Positions 30,950-40,239 of a stretch of 64,000 nt of DNA are shown here, piece by piece (position 1 is the first letter of the stretch; each line of letters opens with the position of its first letter). A model generated the notes under the pieces. The model did no database searches. It saw only the letters and a program-made list of their open reading frames with translations, and was not told the DNA's origin. The DNA comes from Leishmania martiniquensis (Eukaryota; Euglenozoa; Kinetoplastea; Trypanosomatida; Trypanosomatidae). The DNA lies in assembly GCF_017916325.1 (NCBI RefSeq), contig NC_090154.1, positions 592,259 through 656,258 of the forward strand. The letters are read 5' to 3'. The position numbers were made by a program, and so were the translations under genes.

Positions 30950-32134
30950 ATGAAGCGCGCGCGCTGCATCGATGCTCGGGTTTGTCAGAGAAAAAGGCAG
31001 CGAACCCATTCGATGCCCCTCCTGGGCGACTGCGTCCGTCACCTGGCGAAGCATCTGGGAAGCTGCGAGACGGTAGTCGTTATGGACCCCCTGGCGTGCG
31101 TTAGATTTCACGAGGAGATTGCGGCATGCACCGCGCTTGAGGCCTTCTCATTGCTTCTCTTTGAAAAGCACTGCGAGGGGCGTACGGGCGGCATGTGCGG
31201 GCACCGTCAAACGTGGTGGGGGATCGGTGTTCTGCGCGGCCGGGAGAGTGACGTGGCCTACAACTCTGGAGCGGGCGCATGTGTTCTGTGGAATATTGTC
31301 CCTCTCGCCCTCACTTTGGTGCCATGGCAGGTGAAACTTCCATCGCGACTGCAGGACCTTGTGCTTTGCCAGGGGCACTTTGCATCGATGGGCGAGTGCA
31401 AGTACGGAAGTAGCGATGTTGGCCCCGTCCCTGACTCCTTCGTGGCGCGCGAGGCGGTAGCCTTGCTTTGCGGGCTGCCACGCTGCCGCGTACAAGCGAT
31501 TTCTGGCCACTTCCCTATGTTTCGCCGAGCCTCACCTCCGACTCTTTTGGCGGTCCCGCACGCCGTCTCGGCAGCCGATACAGCTTGGTCGTTGGTGCCT
31601 TCAGAAGAGGTGGAACCGCCTCAACGCGAAGCGGCTGCGCATCAGCACGCACAGAGACTAATGTCCTTCGTGGTGAGTGGCCTGTCGTCTCTGATGGAGT
31701 CCTCTGCTCCGCGGAATGGCAGGCCTGTGCCGGAGTGCTGGGCTGTGGTTTCTTACCCGGATGGACTGCCGCGCGCCGCCTCTGCTCGCGACGAGGTCGA
31801 TAGTGCCTCTCGTGACATTCGCGACACTGCAAGAGGTGTCCCCGTCCACGATCTCTGCGCGCCCCAACTCGTCTGCCCCTGTGAAGCCGCGCCCTTTTTT
31901 ATTCTGCCGTCTCACCGGCTGAGCCAGTCGCTGCGTGTCGCGGTCGGATGGGGGAGGATTCCGCCTTCGTCACGCCCAGTCGCGGAGGAGGCGCTTCGAC
32001 GGCTGTGCAGTCTTGTGGACCGCGCCGCACTCTGCACAGACCAAGGTGTGACACTCACGTTCCGGACAGCCTGGGATGGCGTCCGGCAGACACGCTCAGC
32101 CACCGCGACGATTCAAAGGGCATCTAGCATGTGA
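30950..32134 (+). CDS. Hypothetical protein, trypanosomatid-specific
   Basis: 394 residues from the ATG at 30950. It begins with a basic patch (KRARCIDARVCQRKRQR) that could be a nuclear localisation signal. The body has Cys- and Trp-rich stretches (GHRQTWWGIGVLRGRES, VLWNIVPLALTLVPWQVKLP) and no motif I recognise. The C-terminal third is Ala/Arg/Ser-rich. Codon composition is coding-like throughout, and no other frame is better. It could be a subunit of a larger complex, but nothing in the sequence names it. Confidence 0.65.
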   Translation: MKRARCIDARVCQRKRQRTHSMPLLGDCVRHLAKHLGSCETVVVMDPLACVRFHEEIAACTALEAFSLLLFEKHCEGRTGGMCGHRQTWWGIGVLRGRESDVAYNSGAGACVLWNIVPLALTLVPWQVKLPSRLQDLVLCQGHFASMGECKYGSSDVGPVPDSFVAREAVALLCGLPRCRVQAISGHFPMFRRASPPTLLAVPHAVSAADTAWSLVPSEEVEPPQREAAAHQHAQRLMSFVVSGLSSLMESSAPRNGRPVPECWAVVSYPDGLPRAASARDEVDSASRDIRDTARGVPVHDLCAPQLVCPCEAAPFFILPSHRLSQSLRVAVGWGRIPPSSRPVAEEALRRLCSLVDRAALCTDQGVTLTFRTAWDGVRQTRSATATIQRASSM

Positions 32135-33027
32135 GGTGCGTCAGCACGGCTGTCTCTCTCTGCTATGTTCTTGTCAGCTCCCCACTCACGCTGTCGCATC
32201 TTGCGAACTCCGTGCGACTCCCCACATTTACTATTCTCTTCTCCCCCTCGAGTGCGTGTGTGTGTCTATGAGGCCGCACATCGCCCGCAGCGCGCCATGT
32301 CTCTAGTCCCCTGCTACACATCTCTTCGCCACCAGAACGTAAAACAAAGCTGAGAGCCGAGGTGAACACCCTTCATTGCGGCAGAAGTGCGCGCCGGTAT
32401 AGCGTGCTCTTCTCCCTCTTCAGGCGGACCGGCGTCTGTGCATGTACCAGATGCATCGAGTAGCGCCAATGACGGTGTGTATGTCTGTACGGGGTGGGGA
32501 AGGCAGAGGTGGAGGAGGTCGAAGCAGGACGCGTGTGCTCTCACCTCATTAGCACCTCTCCCCTCTCCCCCAACAGCAGTGTGGTGCGCATGTCGTGTTC
32601 GCGTTTTTCTTTCCTCTCTTCGACAGCTCTTTTTTTTTTTCGCTGTGGTGGTGCGGCAGAGCTCCCCTCTCGCCCTCTCCCGGCGCGGCGCGTTTCTTCG
32701 CTACGCATGCAGTCCACCATCTGTGTCCTCGCGTACGCCTCTCCACCTCTAACCCGTCTCGTGTGGTTGCCGCGTTGGGCGTCAACTTCTCCCCGCGATC
32801 ACGTGCACGTGCACGTCGTCCGCCTCGCACACACTCCTCTATCCCCGCCACAGTTGCAGCAGCAGCGAGGCGGCCACCACAAAAGCGTGGCCGAACCCCG
32901 CCTTCTCTTTCTTTGCTCTCCCTCCCGTTCCCTCTTTCTTTCTCTTCCCGAGTGCGAGGCGACCACACGACTCGGTGGGGACTGTACGGCCTCGGCCTCG
33001 TCATCGCGGCATTCCTCGCTCGTGGTA
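32135..33027. other. Intergenic region / AAA protease leader
   Basis: Contains two candidate splice signals. A T-run at 32,629-32,641 is followed by AG at 32,658, which would favour a protein start at 32,707. A C/T tract at 32,905-32,947 is followed by AG and favours the start at 33,028. Confidence 0.5.
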
Positions 33028-34824
33028 ATGGATCCTCTGCCGCGCGAGGGGTCCAAGAGTGATGTAGAGGCAGCCGTGACGGCAAAGAGCCCCTCCTACT
33101 TCCGCGGCTTCTTCGACGCCGAGAAGCGCCGTAAGGTGGTGAATCATGACCCAACTGTCGGCCAGGCCATTGGCGGCGCCGTTGTCATGGCACTACCGAT
33201 AGCAATCATCATTGCTTTAGTGATGCGTCGACGCGCACGCCTCGCCACGCAGGCGGCGTCTGGCGCGGCGCCGAAGGAGGGCAGCTTTCTCAGCGAGGTG
33301 CAGAAGGCAATGCGGCAGGCCATGCACCCAATGGGTGAGAAAGACTTCAAGGTTTCTGTGAAGGACACGAGATTCAGCGACGTCATCGGCGTACCAGAGG
33401 CACTGGCAGAGGTTCAGCAGTACGTCCAATTCCTCAAGACGCCGCAGGTCTTCACGCGACTTGGCGGTCGGCTGCCGAAGGGTTGCATTCTCACAGGGGA
33501 GCCGGGCACCGGCAAGACGCTGCTCGCCAAGGCGGTGGCTGGTGAGGCGAACGTTCCCTTCTACAGCTGCAGCGGCGCCGACTTCATCGAGGTATACGCC
33601 GGCTCTGGCCCGAAGAGGGTACGCGAGCTCTTCGCGGCAGCTAAAAAAGACGCTCCGTCCGTCATCTTTATTGACGAGATCGACGCTGTTGGCTCGCGCA
33701 GCAGCGGAAACGGCGCGATGGGTCTCAGCAGCGAGGAGAACCGCACCATCAATCAACTGCTGGCCGAGTTGGACGGGCTGCAGTCGAACGAGGCGGTCGT
33801 TGTGTTCGCAGCTACAAACTTTGTAGACAGCCTAGACAAGGCGCTGCTGCGCGAGGGCCGCTTTGACCGCAAGGTCAACATTCCAATGCCGGACAAAACG
33901 TCTCGCCAGGACCTCTTCAACCACTACCTTAACCGAATCACCTGCGAGGATGCGATGTCGCTCTCGAAGAAGCTAGCTGAGTTGACTCCCGGCGTGTCGC
34001 CAGCCACCATCGCAGCCATCGTGAACGAGGGGGCGCTCAGCGCCGCCATCCAAGACAAAACTGTAGTGACCGCCGCAGACCTCCTCCCCGCGATCGACGA
34101 CGTACTCGTCGGCAAGAAGCACCGCAATCGCATGAGCGACGATGCTGCGAGAAGAGTGGCGCTACACGAGAGCGGCCACACACTCGTGGCATGGCTGCTG
34201 CCGGAGCAGACAGACGTTGTGAAGACCTCCATCACGCCACGTGGCCCTGCTGGAGGGTTTACCCAGCAGGTTGGCCGTGAGGCACTGGACATGGCGACTG
34301 AGTTCTCACTCTTCACAGACATTTGCGTCATGCTGGGTGGGCGGCTGGCGGAGCTGACGCAGCACGAGACCCTCACCACCGGTGCGCAGGACGATCACCA
34401 GCGGGCGACTCAGACAGCCATCCGTGAGTTCCTTGCGTTTGGCATGTCGCAACAGATCGGTTTCCTCTCGTACGAGCCACAGCGTCTCAGCGAGGGCCGC
34501 ATGCACCAGAAGCATTCGGAGGTGGCACAAAAAATGGCGGAGGAGGAGGCAGCCCGGCTGGTCGCTGCTGCGTCTGATCATGTGAAGTCCCTTTTACGGT
34601 CGCACGATGGGGTGCTGCGGAGGTTGGCGGCTTCCCTCTTTGAGAGGAAGGAGCTTCTGCGGGAGGACATCGAGGCGATTGCGGGGCCGCGCCCCGGCAC
34701 CGCCTCGGCAGTTTCAGAGCAGACCCGTGCCGCACTTCGCCGCTTTGTCGACGCATCGGAAGCTGCAGCGCTTCAGCGCCTGATCACGAGAGAGGCGATG
34801 TCGGTCACCCTTTCAGCCGCGTAG
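33028..34824 (+). CDS. ATP-dependent zinc metalloprotease, FtsH/Yme1 (M41) family
   Basis: 598 residues from 33028; an alternative in-frame ATG at 32707 would add 107 residues of mostly low-complexity leader. One membrane segment (residues about 48-68, [17 protein letters not shown]) precedes the AAA+ domain with Walker A GEPGTGKT (157-164), Walker B VIFIDEID (212-219) and the second region of homology [10 protein letters not shown]. The peptidase has HESGH (380-384) as zinc site and TTGAQDD as the expected third-ligand region. One transmembrane helix is typical of the i-AAA (Yme1) type, facing the intermembrane space, where it removes damaged inner-membrane proteins. The substrate-gripping pore loop reads VYAGSG instead of the usual FVGVG, and HEAGH is altered to HESGH, marking a diverged paralogue. 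Confidence 0.92.
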   Translation: MDPLPREGSKSDVEAAVTAKSPSYFRGFFDAEKRRKVVNHDPTVGQAIGGAVVMALPIAIIIALVMRRRARLATQAASGAAPKEGSFLSEVQKAMRQAMHPMGEKDFKVSVKDTRFSDVIGVPEALAEVQQYVQFLKTPQVFTRLGGRLPKGCILTGEPGTGKTLLAKAVAGEANVPFYSCSGADFIEVYAGSGPKRVRELFAAAKKDAPSVIFIDEIDAVGSRSSGNGAMGLSSEENRTINQLLAELDGLQSNEAVVVFAATNFVDSLDKALLREGRFDRKVNIPMPDKTSRQDLFNHYLNRITCEDAMSLSKKLAELTPGVSPATIAAIVNEGALSAAIQDKTVVTAADLLPAIDDVLVGKKHRNRMSDDAARRVALHESGHTLVAWLLPEQTDVVKTSITPRGPAGGFTQQVGREALDMATEFSLFTDICVMLGGRLAELTQHETLTTGAQDDHQRATQTAIREFLAFGMSQQIGFLSYEPQRLSEGRMHQKHSEVAQKMAEEEAARLVAAASDHVKSLLRSHDGVLRRLAASLFERKELLREDIEAIAGPRPGTASAVSEQTRAALRRFVDASEAAALQRLITREAMSVTLSAA

Positions 34825-35761
34825 GGCAAAGGGGAGTGGGCGAAATGAGCCCACGCATGCCGATGCGCGTGCTACCGGCAGCCTTTATTTCATCGCTTCG
34901 TCCTATTCTTCCTCTAGTGCTGTGCAAGCAGTGGTAAGATTGGGTATGTGCTTGTGTGTGCGTGCTGGGGTGGGGGTGGCGTCGCTAATCACACCAAGTC
35001 CTCTCTCTCTCACTCACAGAGACGTTAAAGTTGGCGGCGAAGTTGATCACGCTGCGCTGCTGTTGGTGATGCCGAGCAACCGTTGTCGCTGTGTATTCAC
35101 GCCCGAAGTGCAACGAAACCGGAGACAGAGGACTCTTGCAGCCCAGCCACATTCACATGGGCGGTGATGCGTAGTCGCTGCGCTGTGCAAGTGGAGGTGG
35201 GGGTAAGCAACGCGCATCAGCCTCGATAACACGCCCGTAGTAGATTTGCGTGCATCTCTGCCAAGTCGGACGCGTCAGCGGGTGTGGGGTGTCCGGCGCA
35301 GGCGTGCAGCCAGCGGAAAGCCACCAATGCCCCGTCTCCATTCGAGGCAACCGTGCGAGCTCTTGAGGTGTCACTGCTGTGCATGTGGATGCGGGCGACG
35401 ACCTTATCACATTGACCCACACCAATCGCGTTGGTCAGGCCCCTCCCTCCCCGCGCCTGCATTGTGGTATGCCCGTCATTGGCATCGTGCCTGCACCCAT
35501 TCGTCTCTCAGCAGTCCCCCACTCCGCCTCTTCCCTCTTCTCTGACCGTCTCTCTCTCTCTCTGTTTCTTTTGTTGCACGAACTCCCCACGCTTGCTTGG
35601 GTGCTCCACCGCTGCGCCAGCCTTCACGTTCAATCGTACGCGTCCTCTCTCGCGCTGCTGCTTCCCTTCGCCTCCCTTCACCTGTCGCGCGCGGTGTACT
35701 CCACTGCCATTGCTTCCGTTCGCCTTCTCATCTTTTTGTATTCGCACTTATCACAGTAGTC
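34825..35761. other. Intergenic region
   Basis: No supported gene. CT-rich tracts at 35,000-35,020 and 35,540-35,570 are candidate splice tracts. Confidence 0.5.
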
Positions 35762-36262
35762 ATGGAGCAGCCACCACTGGCGCCTGCTCCGATGGCGCCG
35801 CACTCATACGATAAGAAGGCTTACCAAACGATTTACCCGCAATACCTCGACTCGTACCTGACGCCGAGCGAAGGGCGGCGCCTCACAAAGTCGCAGGGGG
35901 TGGAGCACCCAACAATAGACGAGATTGCTCTCGCGCTTAGGCTTTTAGGCTACAAAAATATCCTTGTAGACCCAGCACGCTCGTACCCGCGCAGTCAAGG
36001 CACCACAAAGTTTCCCATGGTGCCGCGTGGGTGCATTAGGGTTGCCATCAAGACGCCGGCGGACGAGCACTACGTCAAGAAGAGCGACTTCGACACACAG
36101 AGGCGCGGCGCTGTGGTGGATAGCATCGAAAACAAGCAAGAGCTCCTTCGACGTATCGCCGCGCTCATCAAGGAAAAGGCGCCCGGCCGGCCGCAGCTGG
36201 CCACAGTGGCGGACGTCATCGCTGCGTATAATCTCACCCCGCAGCCTAAAACCAAGAAATAG
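35762..36262 (+). CDS. SRP19: Signal recognition particle 19 kDa protein
   Basis: 166 residues from the ATG at 35762. The SRP19 signature is clear: TIYPQYLDSYLTPSEGRRL, the block GVEHPTIDEIALALRLLGYK and PRGCIRVAIK, then a C-terminal basic tail (QPKTKK). SRP19 binds the helix 6/8 tips of SRP RNA and helps load SRP54, so this gene supports co-translational targeting to the ER. Length fits the family (about 140-170). The frame upstream of the ATG is untranslated leader. Confidence 0.95.
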   Translation: MEQPPLAPAPMAPHSYDKKAYQTIYPQYLDSYLTPSEGRRLTKSQGVEHPTIDEIALALRLLGYKNILVDPARSYPRSQGTTKFPMVPRGCIRVAIKTPADEHYVKKSDFDTQRRGAVVDSIENKQELLRRIAALIKEKAPGRPQLATVADVIAAYNLTPQPKTKK

Positions 36263-36816
36263 CTGCTGACCTGACCAAAGAGAGAGAGGGAGGCGCGCAC
36301 AATTTAATGCGCACATCACTAACGCGCAGCATAGGCTCTCTTCCCCTCTTCTTTCTCCCCCTCTGCCGCCGTGTGTGGCGGTGTGGTGGTACGCAGACAT
36401 GCTCTCATCGGCATTTCTTAATTGTCGACGTCGCGAGCGGTGGATGGTCAACGTTGAAGGGCGGGGTACGAACGGATGCCTATCATACACAGGAGCTGAG
36501 AAGCTGAGTGCTGAGCACGTCAAAGGGGCGCTGCACTCCTGCCTATCCCATACCTCGCCAAATAAGAAGGAAGACAGGAGGAAAGCGACAAGGCTGCATG
36601 CCAGTGTGCCGTGGCATCCCTGCGCCCGGTTCCAGTGGACACGTGCGTGGAAGCACCGCGTGCTTCTCATCCCTCACCCTGCCGCTCTCGGCACCGCTGA
36701 CACACCCGCACTGGCAGAGTGCGGCCGTAGTGACAATCCCTCTGCTCCTCTGACCACAGCCGCCTCTTTCTGCGATCCCTTCTCTTTGCCTCGTTACGAA
36801 TGACTTTTTCCGTCCC
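36263..36816. other. Intergenic region
   Basis: No supported gene. A C/T-rich tract with CAG near 36,740-36,762 is the likely acceptor for the next gene. Confidence 0.5.
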
Positions 36817-37950
36817 ATGTCCGCCTGTCCTGTCGCTGTTGTGATGCTCTTACACGCCCATTCGAGGGAGCTCGCAAGCGCAACTGACGGCAGTGCTCAG
36901 GCGCCGGTCACGCGCGCTTCCTTATCTTCCACATACTTTGCCGCGGCCTCTCACTTGGCTGGGGCGCTTTTGCTGTCGCACCACCACCACCCTTCATGTT
37001 GGCGTGCGCCCACGCGCATGAGCGGCCTTCCTTCCTTTTCGTTAGACGATGTCCGCGACGTTGAGGAGAGGCGGGACGGCTGGGCTGTGCCACGCTCAGG
37101 TGGAGGCGGCGACATGGGTGCACGGCGCAGCCGTCTCCGCCGCGTTCGGTGGCTGCCGCACCAGCGCATCGCGGTGCTCAAAGAGGTCGATCTGTGCGCT
37201 GAGGACTTCGTAACGGAGGGGGTGCATGTCGTTGCGGAGCGGCTTTCGCGTGTCCGTGCAGATGCAAGCCGCGATGGCAGAGCACAGTACTTGGCCGAGT
37301 ACGTGGCCCTCCACGTCGATTCTCCGCGCCACTATCAGTGGCTCCTTAGCAGCTACGGCCCTTCACTGCGGGATGTGCTGCTCACACCCTCCTTGGCCCC
37401 ATTCACAGAGGAGCGCTGCAAAGGCGTGCTGCGCCGTGTCCTTCTTGCGCTCGATCAGCTGCATCGAGTGAACATGTACGTACACGCCGACGTTAGCCTC
37501 AGCAACGTCTTGACGTCGACGTCGAGCTACGATGACGTTGTGCTCGGAGATTTGGAGAGCATGAGCCCAATCGGTACGGTGCCTAATCGATGCCTGGGGT
37601 CGTACCTCTTCATGGCGCCGGAAAGACTCGTGGACGGTGCATTGCCCTTTGGCCATCACGACGATGTTTGGGCGTTTGGCATTGTTTGCTACAACTTGCT
37701 GGCGTGGGATGTGGCGCATCCGTGGTGCGCTCTCAAGACGGAGACTGATCACTCAGAGAACTACTGGGCCTTCTTGGGCCTCATGTCGAAGGCGAAGGAC
37801 GTGCCGCTGAGTCAGCTCCTGCTGCAGACGCCACTGTCACGGTGCTCGAAAGAGGCACTGGCATTTATTGAGGTTTGCTTGAGTTGGGAGGCGACACGCC
37901 GCCCTTCCGCTGCGGAGCTGTTACAGCACAGTTGGCTGCTTTCCCGCTGA
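36817..37950 (+). CDS. Divergent protein kinase, possible pseudokinase
   Basis: 377 residues if the first ATG is used. An in-frame ATG at 37018 (MSGLPSFSLDD) would give 310 residues and removes a poorly conserved stretch, and may be the true start. The protein has a kinase-like C-lobe: catalytic loop YVHADVSLSNVL (HAD in place of HRD), metal-binding GDLES (in place of DFG), YLFMAPERL (APE), and DDVWAFGIVCYNLL followed by a terminal RPSAAELLQHSWL. The N-lobe has IAVLKEV, perhaps the ATP-lysine strand, but no glycine-rich loop. The aspartates and asparagine are kept, so catalysis is not excluded. It is an atypical, solitary kinase-fold protein. Confidence 0.82.
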   Translation: MSACPVAVVMLLHAHSRELASATDGSAQAPVTRASLSSTYFAAASHLAGALLLSHHHHPSCWRAPTRMSGLPSFSLDDVRDVEERRDGWAVPRSGGGGDMGARRSRLRRVRWLPHQRIAVLKEVDLCAEDFVTEGVHVVAERLSRVRADASRDGRAQYLAEYVALHVDSPRHYQWLLSSYGPSLRDVLLTPSLAPFTEERCKGVLRRVLLALDQLHRVNMYVHADVSLSNVLTSTSSYDDVVLGDLESMSPIGTVPNRCLGSYLFMAPERLVDGALPFGHHDDVWAFGIVCYNLLAWDVAHPWCALKTETDHSENYWAFLGLMSKAKDVPLSQLLLQTPLSRCSKEALAFIEVCLSWEATRRPSAAELLQHSWLLSR

Positions 37951-38407
37951 AGAAGAGGGCGGGTGGGGCGGCAGCGGCATCAAACGCAATACAGCGTGAG
38001 AGAAGAAAGTGAACGTCACAGGAGGGTGGACTGTTTGGCCACAAATGTTTCCGTTTCTCTCTCTTGTGCCGGTGCAACGCACCTGGGCACCTCTGCCCCC
38101 CTCCCCACTCTCCGCCAGAGTTGTATTTCGCGGTATAAGTGTGGGTGTGGCTCTTTCTCGGCGCCTTCTCTTGGCGCTGCTGCTATGGTGCACCGGGGGC
38201 AGCAAATGTGCCCGCGGCCTCTCACGCACTTCGCTGCATCTGTGCTGTTGAACTGCTCTGTCAAACCCTCTTCTCTCCCACTTTTGCTCTCTGAATCCCA
38301 ATCGCCGCTGCACTTGGCCGCATGCATGCCCGACATCCACCTTGGGTGGTGGTGGGGGAGAGCTGGGCGAGCACACACGTGGGCATTGGACCTGCAAGAG
38401 GAAGAGA
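37951..38407. other. Intergenic region
   Basis: Short gene spacer with C/T-rich stretches near 38,090-38,110; no gene seen. Confidence 0.5.
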
Positions 38408-39334
38408 ATGTGCCGAGTTGTTAGGGTCAACGTTGGAGGGCGTTGTTTTCAAACGCGGCTCTCCACGCTGCTCCGCTTCCCCGATACATCGTTCGCCAAG
38501 ATGTTTAAGGGACTGGCAGCGACAAGCGCCTTACCGCCCACTTCATCCCCGCCACAGGAGGCCACCGAGAGAGAAGATGTGTTTGTCGATGCCAACCCCG
38601 ACGTCTTTGAGAAAGTGCTCGCGTTTCTTCGAACCAACCACATTCAGCTTCCCTTAAATGACGAGGGCCTCCGTGCAGAGCTTGTTCACCAACTCCATTC
38701 CTGGGACCTCATGCCGCACGCCTTCCCCCCCTCCGCTCCAGACAGTGAGGGGGAGAGGGAAGGCGCTCATCTCATCGAGCTCCCCGACGTGTGTGTCGTG
38801 CAGCTGTGCGACCACATGCAGCACGACCAAGGCGTAAAGCGCCATGCCATGACTATCACATATGGCGCTGATGGGTTTGAGCTCCGCAAACTCACGCAGA
38901 TGATCCGCCGGGATCTGAATCAGCAGCTTTCCTCCACCTACTGGCAATGCTACCAAACCAATGAGCGGGCAGTATTTTTCGCGACCACCAAGGTGGCCAA
39001 CGGCGCCGCGGATATTCTCACCACCGCTATCACGCAGCAGGTTGTGCAGCATACGGAGAGGCTCGGGTACCACTTGACCACCTCATATGTGACGCTGAGC
39101 CCTGATGTTGCGCACACGAGCGTGCGCATGCTCATCCACAACTTTATCTTTCGCCGAGTGCGTCTCCCTGCCTTGGAGGCTGCAGATGAGACGGCGCTGC
39201 TGGGTGAGGAGGGAGAGGAGGTGGAGACGTACCAGAACTTTGAGCCGCGCCCGGTGGGCCCACAAAAGGTGCAGTGGGCGGACTCGCCATCGAAGCCGCC
39301 GGCTCAGGAGGTGTCCTCCGACCTTTGGAAGTGA
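38408..39334 (+). CDS. BTB/POZ (K+ channel tetramerisation, KCTD-like) domain protein
   Basis: 308 residues from the ATG at 38408. The T1/BTB domain is at the very N-terminus (residues 4-100): VRVNVGGRCFQTRLSTLLRF, PDTSFAKMF, then DVFVDANPDVFEKVLAFLRT, the classic VNVGG...F..FLR arrangement of KCTD proteins. The C-terminal 200 residues (including ELRKLTQMIRRDLNQQL) are not a family I recognise and have no transmembrane segments. KCTD proteins are usually adaptors for Cullin-3 ubiquitin ligases or form pentamers. Which of these applies cannot be told. The in-frame extension upstream is 5' leader. Confidence 0.88.
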   Translation: MCRVVRVNVGGRCFQTRLSTLLRFPDTSFAKMFKGLAATSALPPTSSPPQEATEREDVFVDANPDVFEKVLAFLRTNHIQLPLNDEGLRAELVHQLHSWDLMPHAFPPSAPDSEGEREGAHLIELPDVCVVQLCDHMQHDQGVKRHAMTITYGADGFELRKLTQMIRRDLNQQLSSTYWQCYQTNERAVFFATTKVANGAADILTTAITQQVVQHTERLGYHLTTSYVTLSPDVAHTSVRMLIHNFIFRRVRLPALEAADETALLGEEGEEVETYQNFEPRPVGPQKVQWADSPSKPPAQEVSSDLWK

Positions 39335-39876
39335 CGCACACCCCCTCCCCAGGAGCGGGTGCGCATGCGGGCATGCGCGCGCGCACCGTTGTCTTGGCAG
39401 CTCTTTCACAGCCGATGCACACTTGTGTGACTTCATAAATACACGAGCCCAAATGAAGTGGGGCACCTCGCAAGCCCGCGTTGGCGATGTGTCGAACTGA
39501 GGGTGATGCGTCACCCTCCACTCGGCGCGTGTTGCCTACCCACTCCCTCTTTCCCAGCTGGGGCGCACACATTTTTCCGATCGTTTCACTCCCCTATGCC
39601 TCATCTACCCCTCCCTCACCTCTGTCTCTCTCGCGCACGCCTCTGACGAAGCACAGCTCCCCATCGCATAGCCACACAACGCTCATCCGTCTCCATTTGA
39701 CTCCCTTACTATACATATATATATTATTTCGTCGCTGCATTCCCTCCGCCTCATACGGCTGCTCGCCTCCCTATAGAAAAGAGGGCGCACGCGCGCGCAT
39801 ACGTATTCTCTACCTTTTTTTTCGTGTCTTCTTCGTGGCTCTCGCACGCTGCACGTTTCTCTTCCAGCGGGCTATC
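39335..39876. other. Intergenic region, ATG8 5' side
   Basis: No additional gene. An AT-repeat patch lies at 39,712-39,728. Confidence 0.5.
39807..39867 (+). promoter_or_regulatory. Spliced-leader acceptor for ATG8
   Basis: A T-rich polypyrimidine tract is followed by CTTCCAG, with AG at 39866-39867, ten bases before the ATG8 start codon. This fixes the short form of the protein. Confidence 0.75.
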
Positions 39877-40239
39877 ATGACGTCCAGGGTAGCCGGGTCG
39901 TACAAGAAGGCGCACTCGCTGGAGGCGCGCCTTCGCGATGCTGAAAAGGTTCGCGAGCGCGCTCCCGACCGCATTCTCGTGATTTGCGAGAAGGCGGAAA
40001 ATTCGCCCGTGCCGGATCTTGACAAGAGTAAGTTTTTGGTACCGCCGGACGCGACGGTTGGCGGTTTCCTCGTGAGCATCCGCCGCCGCATCACTATGGA
40101 GGCCGAGAAGGCTCTGTTTCTCTTCGTTGGCGACAGCGTCCCGGCCAACAGCACACTTATGAGCGACCTCTTCAATCGCTATAAGGACGAGGACGGGTTC
40201 TTGTACGTCACATACTCTGGCGAGAACACGTATGGTTGA
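39877..40239 (+). CDS. ATG8: Autophagy ubiquitin-like protein ATG8
   Basis: 120 residues. The ATG8/LC3 fold is evident: N-terminal helical SYKKAHSLEARLRDAEKVRERAPDR-like start (family KxHPxEKRxxEAxxIRxxxPDR), then ILVICEKAE, DLDKSKFLVPPDATVGGFL, IRRRI, ALFLFVGD and DGFLYVTYSGENTYG. ATG8 is conjugated through its C-terminal glycine to phosphatidylethanolamine on autophagosomes; in Leishmania this matters for differentiation. The open reading frame ends directly at that glycine, with no residues after it, so no ATG4 trimming would be needed before conjugation. This is the canonical single-type ATG8, not the ATG8A-C expansions. Confidence 0.95.
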   Translation: MTSRVAGSYKKAHSLEARLRDAEKVRERAPDRILVICEKAENSPVPDLDKSKFLVPPDATVGGFLVSIRRRITMEAEKALFLFVGDSVPANSTLMSDLFNRYKDEDGFLYVTYSGENTYG

